The notes under the pieces were generated by a model that did no database searches, was not told where the DNA came from, and saw only the letters and a list, made by a program, of their open reading frames with translations. Made by a program: the position numbers and the translations under genes. Shown in pieces: positions 7,884 to 18,929 of a DNA stretch of 64,000 nucleotides. Each line of letters starts with the position of its first letter. The stretch's first letter is position 1. The DNA is from an uncultured Lachnospiraceae bacterium (GTDB taxonomy: Bacteria > Bacillota > Clostridia > Lachnospirales > Lachnospiraceae), in assembly GCA_910578825.1 (NCBI GenBank), contig CAJTSB010000009.1:28220-92219 (forward strand). Direction: 5' to 3'.

Positions 7884-10800
7884 TTATAATTTCCTGACCT
7901 TTTTTACGCTGCTGTATGCCCCGTAAACTTTAACGCCATCTACCTTCACATAGGCACGGATTTTAAAACTATATGATTTTTTGCTGTTTAAGCGTGTCTT
8001 TGTGAAAGAAACGGTTTTTGTCTTTCCAACGGTCTTAATCTTCTTATATTTGCCATTTCCCGTTTTCATAAAAATCTCATATCCACTGGCTCCGTTTACT
8101 TTCTTCCAGCTCAGTCTTACCTTGCTTTTTCCTTTTCTCTTTGCAGAGCTCAATTTTGCTTTCAACGGGTTGGTTGCTGCCTTCACGCTTTCCGTAGTTC
8201 TCGCATAGACATATTTACCATTGACAACGCGGTAAGGCGTAACCTTCAATGTATAGACTGTCGCAGATTTCAAATTCTGATACGTACAGGTATTTGCTGT
8301 GACATATCCTGTGGAAAGCAATTTGTTTCCCTCATAAAACATCAGGCGGTAGCCAATTCCCGTCCCCGCCTTCCAGCGAAAGGACATGGCATTTGTCGTA
8401 ACATTATTTACACTCAAACCGGACAGTTTTCCCGGTCTGATCGGAGCAGTCATTGCAATTTCTTCCGTATAAATTCTGGTACACAGCTTGCAGGTATAAG
8501 TTCTGATTCCTTTCTGCGTCTCCGTAGCCTCTTTGGTTATCACAGACTCATACTGATGTCCTGGACACTCCACATAAATGGATATCTCGATATTCGTAAC
8601 GACTACATAGTTGATCTGATCTTCAGGTCTGAAACATACATAAAATTTCTGATATCCCTCTTTGGACAGTCTGGTATCCGGATCCAACTGCCAGAGGAAA
8701 CCATCCGGCAGCTCAACGGAAGAAAGAGGTTCACCACTCATTCCGCTCAGATTTGTCGGCCGTGTATAACTCGGATTGGCACGCGCAATTTCCACGGTAA
8801 CGCTTCCCCTATAGGGGCGGTATCCGGTTCTTTCTACCTGATAAAGCACCGTATACGTTCCTGCATTTTGCATCAATGGCTGCTCTTCTGTGTATCCCAC
8901 ATCATCACTCGAAACCTGTTTCAGCGCATATTTCACAATGTCCCCCGCTTTCGTTCCCTTTACCTGAATTCGATAAGGACACCCTGTATAAATCCCAGAC
9001 ACATCCGAGGCGCTGATTCCTGTAATTGCCGGCAACAAGCTGTCAATACTCTCAGTATAGCTGTCCCCGCAGAGCGTACAGGTATAAGTCAACTCTCCAT
9101 CTTCCGTATCCGTAGGCTCTTTGGTAACCTCACAATCATACTGATGTCCAGGACAGGTTACCTCTACGGCAATCTCTACCTCAACCGTCTCATAATTTAC
9201 ATTATCTTCCGGCGTATAAACCGCCGGATAATTATGGGAACCTTCTTCCCGCAGTATCGTATCTCCATCCTTCCATGTAAATCCTTCCGGCAGCGTTACC
9301 GCCGAGAGCGTCTCACCACTGTTTCCCGTACATCCTGTAGGAATGGTATAATCATTCTCATCCGGCACAACTCTGGAAATTTCCACGGTAAAACTTCCTG
9401 TATAAGGTCGACATCCGGTTCTCTCCACCTTATAGGATATCTCATAAGTCCCTGCAATTTTTAACTCAGGCAATTCAGACACATACGCGCCTCCGTCAAG
9501 GGAATACGATACTATATCTCCTTCCTGCAATCCCTGAATCGCTAACGTAACCGCCTCTCCGTTATACGTTACCCTTATATCCTCCGCAGAAATTCCCTCA
9601 ATCGGCGGCAGCGTGTTTTCCGTTACCTGAACTTCTACTTCAATATCAAGGATTGTCTTATAATTCTTTGTATCCTGTGGCGTATATTTTACCAGAAACT
9701 TTATGGTACCTGCCTCTTCCAACAGCGTATCTTCCTCTGTCTGCCAGGTAAATCCCCTGGGCAGTGTTATCGAAGAGAGCATGTCTCCGACATATCCGCT
9801 CAGATCTGCCGGCGTTTCATATTGCGGCGTTGCCTGCTCTATCGTCACAGTTGCCGTTCCGCAATAAGATACATAATTTTCCCGGCTTACACGGTACGAA
9901 ACCTCATAAATTCCGGCGTCAATCATTTCCGGCTGCGCAGACTGGTAATTTCCGTCCGCATCCAGATACTCTATCGTGTCCCCATCCTGCGCGCCCACGA
10001 CGGTGATTGTAAATGGATTTCCATTGTAAGTTCCAATCACATTTTCGGCTGAGATGCCCTCAACCTGATCAAGCATATACTTCTGAACAGACTGTTTTTT
10101 GTCATCCCTCGGGTCTGGCTGCGGCACATACCACAGCTCATTTCCGCGCACGGCAAGCCCGACAATCATCTTATAGCCAAAATCCGGCGGGCTGAAAATC
10201 TCTGTATAGGTTCCGTCATCATTTAACCGATAAATCGTTTTCTGTGAATTAAAATAAAGTTTTCCATCTGACTGAGCAAGGTACATGAAACCTCCCCATA
10301 TGCTGTTTCCATCCCTCCATCCATAAGACTCAAACAGTACATTTTCACCTGCCAATAACTTATCCACATCATATTCCAAAAGCTTATCTGCATCCTTCTT
10401 CACAAGCATCACAACATGCTCTCTGTCTGGAATATCAGCCTGATAATACAGAGAGTAATACCATGCATCATTATGATAACAGATGGCAGAATTTACCCAT
10501 TGCCAGAACACATTATCATACACGGTGGATTCCGCCTTATGGGCGCTGCTCCAGGAATAATGGTTGTTGCTGTCTTCTGCATCCGGACTGTCCTTGGATA
10601 TCTTGCTGTCGCTGCACAGGAAATTCTCATGCAACACCCTTCCGATACGGTCATAAGCAGGATCATCCCAGGTGACATCCACATGATACCATGTATCTCC
10701 AATCTCTATCATATTCCAGGCATGAGCCATTTTTTCGCTGCTGATGACCTCGCAGGGGATGCCCAGTTTGTCCTCCATGATATAGGCAAACGCATCCGCA

Positions 10801-11462
10801 TAACCATCGCACACTGCAACCTGATTGACAAGAGAACCGTACGCGGTATGGGAAATTTCCGGTACCTGATTGTTTTTATAGTTATCGTAATCATATTCAC
10901 AGTTTAACGCCAGATAATCATGCACAAGCAACGCCTGCTGGTATTCGTCCAGGCTTTTGTCCACCTGTGCTGCCGCAAGGTTTGCCGCCGCCTCAAACTC
11001 AGGTTTCATGACTGCAACTTCATCGCTGCTGCATATATATGTGGGCTTACATGATATCACGGGATTACCCATTGTACCGCTGGCCTTAACTTCACACGCA
11101 CTGGCGACATAGAACAGCTGTGGATTGTTGCTCACAACCTTTAAAAACTCTGTTGCCGCCTCATTCAAACCGATATCAGTCGCGGGAAAATTATATGCTG
11201 ATATATCAATTTCCGCCTCTAAGTTCTCCAATGCCGCAACCACATATTCTTCAAAAGATAACTCCGCTGTCCGGCTAAATGTCCGCGCCTTTCCTCCCGG
11301 AAAACGCAGTTTTGGCTCCCCATAGTAGTCTTCGTTATAGCGTTCCTCCTCCGTCACCGTGAGGTCCACACATTTGACCGTGCCCGCCTCGGCACGTACC
11401 GGAACCAGGCCAATTGCCAGGAATGCCATCATCAGAAACGGAAATAAGTATCTCTTTTTCAT
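7884..11462 (-). CDS. Large secreted protein: transglutaminase-like domain, Ig-like repeats, FN3
   Basis: A 1192-residue exported protein. Residues 1-27 are a Sec signal peptide (KKRYLFPFLMMAFLAIGLVP then an Ala-rich cleavage site). A transglutaminase-like/protease fold follows with a Cys-His-Asp triad: Cys218 in VAVCDGYA, His247 in MAHAWNM, Asp262 in WYHVDVTWDDP. The middle holds three long repeats of about 165 residues, each with a GISA.DV..YNG module and an ETL.AVTLPEGF.W module, resembling bacterial Ig-like domains. Two small C-H...C..C modules come next, then a C-terminal FN3 region that is Lys-rich. No LPxTG or membrane anchor is seen, so it may be released or bind the wall by charge. 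Start chosen at 11462 because AAGGAGA precedes it and the signal peptide begins there. Confidence 0.85.
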   Translation of the reverse strand: MKKRYLFPFLMMAFLAIGLVPVRAEAGTVKCVDLTVTEEERYNEDYYGEPKLRFPGGKARTFSRTAELSFEEYVVAALENLEAEIDISAYNFPATDIGLNEAATEFLKVVSNNPQLFYVASACEVKASGTMGNPVISCKPTYICSSDEVAVMKPEFEAAANLAAAQVDKSLDEYQQALLVHDYLALNCEYDYDNYKNNQVPEISHTAYGSLVNQVAVCDGYADAFAYIMEDKLGIPCEVISSEKMAHAWNMIEIGDTWYHVDVTWDDPAYDRIGRVLHENFLCSDSKISKDSPDAEDSNNHYSWSSAHKAESTVYDNVFWQWVNSAICYHNDAWYYSLYYQADIPDREHVVMLVKKDADKLLEYDVDKLLAGENVLFESYGWRDGNSIWGGFMYLAQSDGKLYFNSQKTIYRLNDDGTYTEIFSPPDFGYKMIVGLAVRGNELWYVPQPDPRDDKKQSVQKYMLDQVEGISAENVIGTYNGNPFTITVVGAQDGDTIEYLDADGNYQSAQPEMIDAGIYEVSYRVSRENYVSYCGTATVTIEQATPQYETPADLSGYVGDMLSSITLPRGFTWQTEEDTLLEEAGTIKFLVKYTPQDTKNYKTILDIEVEVQVTENTLPPIEGISAEDIRVTYNGEAVTLAIQGLQEGDIVSYSLDGGAYVSELPELKIAGTYEISYKVERTGCRPYTGSFTVEISRVVPDENDYTIPTGCTGNSGETLSAVTLPEGFTWKDGDTILREEGSHNYPAVYTPEDNVNYETVEVEIAVEVTCPGHQYDCEVTKEPTDTEDGELTYTCTLCGDSYTESIDSLLPAITGISASDVSGIYTGCPYRIQVKGTKAGDIVKYALKQVSSDDVGYTEEQPLMQNAGTYTVLYQVERTGYRPYRGSVTVEIARANPSYTRPTNLSGMSGEPLSSVELPDGFLWQLDPDTRLSKEGYQKFYVCFRPEDQINYVVVTNIEISIYVECPGHQYESVITKEATETQKGIRTYTCKLCTRIYTEEIAMTAPIRPGKLSGLSVNNVTTNAMSFRWKAGTGIGYRLMFYEGNKLLSTGYVTANTCTYQNLKSATVYTLKVTPYRVVNGKYVYARTTESVKAATNPLKAKLSSAKRKGKSKVRLSWKKVNGASGYEIFMKTGNGKYKKIKTVGKTKTVSFTKTRLNSKKSYSFKIRAYVKVDGVKVYGAYSSVKKVRKL

Positions 11463-11504
11463 AGGTATTCTCCTTCCCTTGCCGCTCACCATAAAATTAA
11501 TACC

Positions 11505-11533
11505 ATTATATAATATGCGGAAAGATTTTACAA
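11505..11533 (-). promoter_or_regulatory. SigA-type promoter for the secreted transglutaminase-like gene
   Basis: Reverse strand TTGTAA (11533-11528) and a perfect TATAAT (11510-11505) with a 17-bp spacer, about 40 bp before the start codon. Confidence 0.75.
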
Positions 11534-11618
11534 CAGGAAAGAATCGTGTAGGGGCTATTGATATCTCTTGCCCTTCACGGTTTTATAGGCGCTTACCCAT
11601 AATATTTGTCTATCGCAC

Positions 11619-11657
11619 AAAAAGCTGTATTCCACGACCACCTTCGCAGAATACAGC
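11619..11657 (-). terminator. Terminator of the hrcA-grpE-dnaK-dnaJ operon
   Basis: Seven bases after the dnaJ stop, GCTGTATTC and GAATACAGC (9 bp, about 16-nt loop) are followed on the reverse strand by five T. Confidence 0.8.
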
Positions 11658-11663
11658 CCATAG

Positions 11664-12839
11664 TTACATATCTTCCAGTGTTTCTTTAATTTTTCCCATA
11701 AATCCCTTTTTCTTCTTCTCCGTACCTGCCGCGCCATTCTGTTTCTTCAAAGACTGACCGCTGACTTCATCAAATGCACGGAGCGCCTCTTTCGCCTCCG
11801 CATTAAGGCTGGTCGGCACCTGGACAACCAGGGTAACGTAATGGTCTCCGCGGATGGAAGAATTGCGCAGGGATGGAATGCCCTTGCCTTTCAGACGGAT
11901 TCTGGTGTCTGTCTGCGTACCGGGTTTCACATCGTACAGAATATCGCCGTCAATCGTATTGATTCTCACCTCGCCGCCCAACGCTGCCTGTGCAAATGAA
12001 ATCGGCGCTGTGGAATAAACATTCATGTCCTGACGCTGGAAAATCGGATGCCTGCTGACATTGATCTCTACCAGCAAATCACCTCTTGGTCCGCCGTTTG
12101 TGCCCGGCTCGCCCTTATCACGAATACGGACGCTCTGTCCATTGTCAATTCCAGCGGGAATGGATACCTTAATCTTCTTGCGTTTGGCAATGTATCCGGA
12201 TCCATTACAATCCGGACATTTCTCTTTGATAATCTTACCTGTTCCACGACATTCCGGACAGGTCTGCACATTCTGCACCACGCCCAGAAAAGACTGCTGC
12301 GTATAGACAACCTTGCCCTTGCCGCCGCACTTGGCACAAGTCTCCGGGCTGGTACCCGGTTTGGCGCCGGTCGTATGGCAGGTCTGGCATTCATCCTTCA
12401 AGGTGATCTCAATCTCTTTCTCACAGCCGAAAGCCGCCTCCTCAAAGGTAACGCGTACGGCTGCGCGCAAATTAGCTCCTTTCATCGGACCATTGCTGGC
12501 AGAGGAACGCCTTCTCCCTCCGCCAAACAAATCTCCAAAGATATCTCCGAAAATATCTCCCATGTCCATGCCGGAGAAATCAAATCCTCCTCCGCCGCCC
12601 ATGCCGCCTTCAAATGCGGCATGGCCAAACTGGTCATACTGGCGTTTCTTATCTGCGTCGCTCAATACGGCATATGCCTCGGATGCCTCTTTAAACTTTT
12701 TCTCTGCTTCTGCATCCCCGGGGTTCATATCTGGATGATACTTCTTAGCAAGCTGGCGGTATGCCTTCTTGATGGTCGCATCATCCGCATTCCTATCAAC
12801 ACCCAGGACTTCATAGTAATCTCTCTTCTGCTCTGCCAT
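11664..12839 (-). CDS. dnaJ: Chaperone DnaJ
   Basis: A 391-residue type I Hsp40. It has a J domain (residues 1-70, HPD at 35-37), a Gly/Phe-rich linker (about 75-110, with [18 protein letters not shown]), four CxxCxGxG-type zinc repeats ([32 protein letters not shown]) and the C-terminal substrate-binding domains. It delivers unfolded clients to DnaK and stimulates its ATPase. Last gene of the CIRCE-controlled operon, 29 bp after dnaK, with its own terminator. Confidence 0.97.
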   Translation of the reverse strand: MAEQKRDYYEVLGVDRNADDATIKKAYRQLAKKYHPDMNPGDAEAEKKFKEASEAYAVLSDADKKRQYDQFGHAAFEGGMGGGGGFDFSGMDMGDIFGDIFGDLFGGGRRRSSASNGPMKGANLRAAVRVTFEEAAFGCEKEIEITLKDECQTCHTTGAKPGTSPETCAKCGGKGKVVYTQQSFLGVVQNVQTCPECRGTGKIIKEKCPDCNGSGYIAKRKKIKVSIPAGIDNGQSVRIRDKGEPGTNGGPRGDLLVEINVSRHPIFQRQDMNVYSTAPISFAQAALGGEVRINTIDGDILYDVKPGTQTDTRIRLKGKGIPSLRNSSIRGDHYVTLVVQVPTSLNAEAKEALRAFDEVSGQSLKKQNGAAGTEKKKKGFMGKIKETLEDM

Positions 12840-12868
12840 GGCAAACTCCCTTTTAAGTTTTGTGGTAG

Positions 12869-14749
<1,881 letters not shown>

Positions 14750-14781
14750 TTAAATTAAAAATGATTATCTGAATTACTGTT

Positions 14782-15471
14782 TTACTGAACGACTGCTACC
14801 ATACTATGCCTTACCACACTATCCCGGTACATATAGCCCTTCTGAAGTTCCTGCGCCACTACGCCGGATTCAAACTCTTCACTCTCTACCTGCATAACTG
14901 CATTGTGGTACTCGGGATCAAACTCTGCGCCCACCGCTTCGATCGGCTTTACCTCCAGGCTTTCCAGCTCTGTCATAAGCTGTTTATATATTTTATCCAT
15001 TCCCTCTACAAAAGGATCGTTCTTCGACTCCTCGGGAACAGCGGATAAACCTCTCTCGAAATTATCAACCACTGGAAGAATTTTCTCAATAATGCTCTTG
15101 GCGCCCACCTCAAACATCTGCGCCTTCTCTTTCTCCGTCCGCTTGCGGAAATTATCAAATTCCGCCATCTGACGCTGCACACGGTCATTCAATTCTGCAA
15201 TCTTCTCTTCCTGCTTATTCTTCTTCTCCTTTTTCTTAAATAAACCCTTTTTTTCATTTGCAGATGCATTTTCTTCAGAATCATCTTCTGAATCGCCTTT
15301 CTGCTCCGAATCGTCTTGCGAATCACTGTCCATTTCAGATGGCTTTGCCTGTCCGTTTGATGTTTCTTCCTGCACTCCGTCCGTTTCCATTTCCACATCT
15401 TCCGAAGAAATTCCGGACTCTTCCATCTCTTCTGCCTGCATATCTATATCTTTATTTTCTGTAGCTTCCAT
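14782..15471 (-). CDS. grpE: Nucleotide exchange factor GrpE
   Basis: A 229-residue GrpE. The first 80 residues are a very acidic, low-complexity extension (Glu, Asp, Ser), followed by a Lys-rich stretch. The conserved part begins near residue 90 with a long helix (NDRVQRQMAEFDNFRKRTEKE) and ends in the beta domain with FDPEYHNAVMQ and YMYRDSVVRHSMV. It releases ADP from DnaK. The acidic N-terminus is longer than in E. coli GrpE but common in clostridia. It lies between hrcA and dnaK in the heat-shock operon. Confidence 0.95.
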   Translation of the reverse strand: MEATENKDIDMQAEEMEESGISSEDVEMETDGVQEETSNGQAKPSEMDSDSQDDSEQKGDSEDDSEENASANEKKGLFKKKEKKNKQEEKIAELNDRVQRQMAEFDNFRKRTEKEKAQMFEVGAKSIIEKILPVVDNFERGLSAVPEESKNDPFVEGMDKIYKQLMTELESLEVKPIEAVGAEFDPEYHNAVMQVESEEFESGVVAQELQKGYMYRDSVVRHSMVAVVQ

Positions 15472-15493
15472 ATCCGTTCACCTCTCTGCCTGC

Positions 15494-16534
15494 TTATTTG
15501 TTTTTATCCTTTTGAAACACGGAATCCAACTGACTTTTCAAAGTCTTTAGATTATCCATGACATTTTCATAATCCATTCGTTTCGGTCCGATAATTCCAA
15601 TCGTTCCCTGCATTCCATCGCCAATCTGATACGTCGCAGTCACCACACTGCAATCTTTCATATTCTGTATGGGCGATTCGTCTCCAATGTATACCTGAAT
15701 CCCAGTCTGTTCTCCAGATGCCAGCGTTTCATTTACCAACGACACCAACTGTTGTTTCTCCTCGAATGCATTCAGCAAATCGCTTGCCTTCTGAGAATCG
15801 CTCAATTCGGGATACTTGAGAATATTAGTCGTTCCGCTGGTGTAAACTTGAAGTTCCTCATCCTCCTGAAATACCCCGGCCAGCGCATCCAGCACATCAC
15901 TTACAATATTGCTGTGAATACCTGCCTGTTCCTTAAGCCTTGTGATAGTCGCCAGGTTAATCTGGTCGGCAGACAATCCATTCAAACTGCTGTTCAAAAG
16001 AATATTCAGTTTCAGCAACGTCTCATTATCCAGGGCCTCTCTGGTGGAAATCATCTTATTCTTCACCATATTACCCTCTGTCACTATAACTGCCAAAAGC
16101 TGCTCCTCGTCTACCTGGGACAATTGCAGGAACTTCACCTTATTCTGCTGACAGGACGGCGCCGTAATCATTGCCGTATAATTTGTATTCGTTGCCAGAA
16201 CTTTTGCCACCTGTTTGAGAACGTGCTCCATCCGCTCCGTATGCTCAATCATGAACTCCTTCATCTCTGTGACTTCGCGGTCCTTTTCTACAATCAGGTT
16301 GTCTACATAGAAACGGTAACCTTTATCGGAAGGAATGCGCCCGGCAGACGTATGCGGCTGTAAAATATAGCCCAACTCCTCCAAATCCGACATTTCATTA
16401 CGGATTGTGGCAGAACTCAAATTCAAATCAGAATATTTGGAAATCGTTCTGGAACCCACCGGCTCTCCTGTATCCAGATAGTTACGGATGATGGCTTTTA
16501 ATATTTTCGTCTTCCGTTCATCCAATTCCTGCAT
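15494..16534 (-). CDS. hrcA: Heat-inducible transcription repressor HrcA
   Basis: A 346-residue HrcA. Its N-terminal winged helix (DERKTKILKAIIRNYLDTG, then GSRTISK and LSSATIRNEM) is followed by the GAF-like dimerisation domain. HrcA binds CIRCE and represses heat-shock genes; GroE activity usually modulates it. The start at 16534 (MQELDERK) follows GGAAGGAGG and matches the usual N-terminus. The frame also stays open through 31 upstream codons formed by repeat copy B, beginning with its own ATG at 16627, so a longer N-terminally extended form is possible. First gene of the operon. Confidence 0.95.
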   Translation of the reverse strand: MQELDERKTKILKAIIRNYLDTGEPVGSRTISKYSDLNLSSATIRNEMSDLEELGYILQPHTSAGRIPSDKGYRFYVDNLIVEKDREVTEMKEFMIEHTERMEHVLKQVAKVLATNTNYTAMITAPSCQQNKVKFLQLSQVDEEQLLAVIVTEGNMVKNKMISTREALDNETLLKLNILLNSSLNGLSADQINLATITRLKEQAGIHSNIVSDVLDALAGVFQEDEELQVYTSGTTNILKYPELSDSQKASDLLNAFEEKQQLVSLVNETLASGEQTGIQVYIGDESPIQNMKDCSVVTATYQIGDGMQGTIGIIGPKRMDYENVMDNLKTLKSQLDSVFQKDKNK

Positions 16535-16559
16535 CACAATCCTCCTTCCACTTAAAATA

Positions 16560-16639
16560 GGTAGCGGCACGCGTCGCTGCGCGACTCCTGCCATCTCGGA
16601 GGAAGGCATGATAGAAATGCTACGCATTTGCCTTTCTCC
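16560..16639 (-). repeat. 80-bp palindromic element, copy B (hrcA leader)
   Basis: Same length and layout as copy A. The outer arms are GGAGAAAGGCA / TGCCTTCCTCC (one mismatch), the inner stem is AAATGC-GTA-GCATTT, the second hairpin is GTCGC-GCA-GCGAC, and the tail is GCGTGCCGCTACC. The second hairpin differs from copy A (GACGC/GCGTC) by paired changes that keep base pairing. It lies in the hrcA 5' leader between CIRCE and the gene. Its ATG at 16627 opens a frame that continues without a stop into hrcA. Confidence 0.8.
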
Positions 16640-16645
16640 TCATTG

Positions 16646-16672
16646 TTAGCACTCAACTTTTAAGAGTGCTAA
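16646..16672 (-). promoter_or_regulatory. CIRCE operator (HrcA binding site)
   Basis: Perfect inverted repeat TTAGCACTC - 9 bp - GAGTGCTAA, identical to the CIRCE consensus. It starts 13 bp downstream of the -10 box, so HrcA bound here would cover the transcription start and shut off the hrcA-grpE-dnaK-dnaJ operon. Confidence 0.98.
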
Positions 16673-16685
16673 CATCTATGTACAT

Positions 16686-16714
16686 AAGATAGCACCATAA
16701 GAAAATATTGTCAA
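16686..16714 (-). promoter_or_regulatory. SigA-type promoter of the hrcA operon
   Basis: Reverse strand TTGACA (16714-16709) and TATCTT (16691-16686), 17-bp spacer, immediately upstream of CIRCE. Confidence 0.85.
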
Positions 16715-16742
16715 TAGGATTTTTAAGAATTTATATTTTGTT

Positions 16743-16913
16743 TATAAATTCAGAACCCATGGAAAGGAAAACTCAGGCTCTTCAAATTTATTTGAAAGAG
16801 ACTGAGTTTTAATTTTCATGAAGGGTGTAACCCCCACAGCCGCAGGCATAAGCCTCCTTGGAGGCGATTGACGGCTACGCCGGCATGTCTGTGGCGTGGG
16901 GTTCTGAATTTAT
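16743..16913. repeat. Inverted-repeat-bounded, highly structured intergenic segment
   Basis: The gap between asnB and the hrcA promoter holds no convincing gene. A 15-bp inverted repeat (ATAAATTCAGAACCC at 16743-16757 and GGGTTCTGAATTTAT at 16899-16913) bounds this segment. Inside are the hairpin at 16768-16810 and a GC-rich stretch (about 16833-16899) with several nested self-complementary stems, including GCCTCC-TT-GGAGGC and arms CCCCCACAGCC / GGCGTGGGG. The layout resembles a small non-autonomous mobile element or a large structured repeat. It has no coding capacity and I do not recognise the family. Confidence 0.6.
16768..16810 (-). terminator. Probable terminator hairpin downstream of asnB
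   Basis: AAAACTCAG ... CTGAGTTTT with further pairing CTCTT/AAAGAG and CAAAT/TTTG inside gives a long stem with A-rich and T-rich flanks. It could terminate transcripts in either direction; the natural user is asnB, read leftward. Confidence 0.5.
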
Positions 16914-16998
16914 TTCTCAACATTCATTATTCTGACCTGGAGTTCTGAATTTATTTCTCAACATTCATTATTCTGGCTTGGGGTTCTGAATTTATTTT
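16902..16998. repeat. 41-bp tandem repeat, two full and one partial unit
   Basis: Units start at 16902, 16943 and 16984 with TTCTGAATTTATTT. The first two are nearly identical over 41 bp (differences in the GACCTGGAG / GGCTTGGGG part). The third is cut after about 15 bp, where the asnB stop codon begins. The same TTCTGAATTTAT word, inverted, closes the neighbouring structured segment at 16743. Confidence 0.85.
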
Positions 16999-18853
16999 AC
17001 CCGCGTACCTTTATTTCATACCGTTTCATCCATGCATTTATCTGAATCAGATAGGCAAGCATCTGCGGACCCGCCATCAATTGCCCATACCATGGTTTCC
17101 CATAATCTGAAGTCCGCGCCAGAAACGTTTCGACTTTTTCTTTATTTAAGAACTGCAATACCGGCGCCTTGGAATCCTCCAGTATTTTACGCATTTTCTC
17201 TTTCAAAAGATTTTCGTAACGCGGGTCGTATGTCTTGGGATAAGGAGATTTTCGGCGGAACAACACCTCATCCGGCAAAAGTCCTTTGCCAGACTGTCGT
17301 AAAAGATTCTTCACCACGCCGTCTTTGGCTTTCATCTCCCACGGCACATTCCATACATATTGCACAATCCGCGTATCCGCAAAAGGCACCCGCGCCTCCA
17401 GACCACTGTACATGCTTGTGCGATCCATACGGTTTAACAATGTCTGCATGAACCAGCGCAGGTTTAACCAGGAAATCTCGCGCCGCCTTGCCTCCTGCGG
17501 ACTGTCTTCCTCACATCTGGGCGTCTCCGCAATGGAATGCTGGTAACTCTCCTTTACATACTCATCCATACGCAGGTAATCAAGGAAATCATCTGCCAGC
17601 AGCTCTTTCCGGGGCGAGAGATCCATCGTCCATGGAAATGTTTCCGCCTCAAAACACTCTTTTTTATGGAACCATGGGTAACCGCCAAAAATCTCATCCG
17701 CACACTCTCCTGTCAGCGTCACCTTACGACTGAGGCTAACCAGCGAACAGAAATATAACATGGAAGAATCCACATCCGCCATTGCCGGCAAATCATGCGC
17801 TTTCACAGAATCATACAACATATCTATCTGATGTGCATTGTCGCACTCCAGAAAATGATGTTCCGATTCCAGATATTCCACCATTTTCTCCACATATGGT
17901 CTGTCCTGTGACGGCTGAAACGCATTGGCCTTAAAGTTTTTGCTGTTATCTACAAAATCAAAGGAAAACGTTGTCAGCCTTTTACCCTGTTTCCTCAACT
18001 CCGCTGCACATACCGCCGAGACAAGGCTGCTGTCCACGCCTCCGGACAAAAATGTACAGATTGGCACATCAGACACCATCTGACGCCGAATGGAATCCTG
18101 AACCAACTCCGATACCGTCTCAATGGTCTTCTCATAGCTGTCCGTATGTGGACGGCTTTCCAGTTTCCAGTAAGCCTTTCGCTGCAAAGCACGTTTCCTG
18201 CCATACGTAAGAAATTCTCCCGGGCATACCTCCTTCATTCCCCGAAATACGCCGCAGCCGGTACTTCTGGCTGGACCAATCCCGAATACTTCATTCAGCC
18301 CTTCCCGGTCAAGTTCCGCGCGAACGGATGGGTGCGCCAAAATCCCCTTCGGCTCTGAGGCAAAAATCAGCTCATCCCCTTTCTTCATATAGAATAAAGG
18401 TTTTACCCCCATCGGGTCACGGAACAGATATACGATATCTTCCCGCCCATCCCAGACAGCAAAAGCAAAAATGCCATTTAGCATGGCAGCGATTTTCTCT
18501 CCATATTCCATAAACCCAAGCAAAATTACTTCTGTATCACACGTTGTCTCAAACTGCCAGCCTCTTTTTTGCAAATCCAGGCGCAATTCCTCTGCGTTAT
18601 ATAACTCTCCATTGTATACAATCGCACAAGTACGCTCTCCCTGTTTACGTACCATCGGCTGGTGCCCCCCGGACAAATCGATGATGGAAAGGCGGCTGTG
18701 CGCCAGCCCGCATTGTCCTTTCAGAAAAATTCCCGCATCATCCGGTCCCCTTCTGCATAACTTTTTGTGCATAGCAATAAGGATGGAGCGATAATATGTC
18801 CCATCCTTTTCATAATCCTTATCTCTATGATAAAATCCTGCGATTCCGCACAT
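16997..18853 (-). CDS. asnB: Asparagine synthase (glutamine-hydrolysing)
   Basis: A 618-residue class II asparagine synthetase. The N-terminal Ntn glutaminase starts with MCGIAGFYH (Cys2 is the nucleophile after Met removal) and contains RRGPDDAG and YNGELYN. The C-terminal synthetase carries the ATP pyrophosphatase motif FLSGGVDSSL (about 268-277). It converts aspartate and glutamine to asparagine. It starts at 18853 after AAAGAGG. The stop codon overlaps the truncated third unit of the 41-bp tandem repeat. Biosynthesis is the likely role; wall-precursor amidation by related enzymes is a weaker alternative. Confidence 0.94.
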   Translation of the reverse strand: MCGIAGFYHRDKDYEKDGTYYRSILIAMHKKLCRRGPDDAGIFLKGQCGLAHSRLSIIDLSGGHQPMVRKQGERTCAIVYNGELYNAEELRLDLQKRGWQFETTCDTEVILLGFMEYGEKIAAMLNGIFAFAVWDGREDIVYLFRDPMGVKPLFYMKKGDELIFASEPKGILAHPSVRAELDREGLNEVFGIGPARSTGCGVFRGMKEVCPGEFLTYGRKRALQRKAYWKLESRPHTDSYEKTIETVSELVQDSIRRQMVSDVPICTFLSGGVDSSLVSAVCAAELRKQGKRLTTFSFDFVDNSKNFKANAFQPSQDRPYVEKMVEYLESEHHFLECDNAHQIDMLYDSVKAHDLPAMADVDSSMLYFCSLVSLSRKVTLTGECADEIFGGYPWFHKKECFEAETFPWTMDLSPRKELLADDFLDYLRMDEYVKESYQHSIAETPRCEEDSPQEARRREISWLNLRWFMQTLLNRMDRTSMYSGLEARVPFADTRIVQYVWNVPWEMKAKDGVVKNLLRQSGKGLLPDEVLFRRKSPYPKTYDPRYENLLKEKMRKILEDSKAPVLQFLNKEKVETFLARTSDYGKPWYGQLMAGPQMLAYLIQINAWMKRYEIKVRG

Positions 18854-18929
18854 ATCTTCTACCTCTTTTTACACATTTATTTCATTATATCGTGTTGAAG
18901 AAGAAAATATGTAGGAATCTTCAAACTTC

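Noticed and set aside
16902..16998. Possible CRISPR array
   Set aside because: Units are contiguous 41-bp tandem copies with no variable spacers, and no cas genes are in the window.
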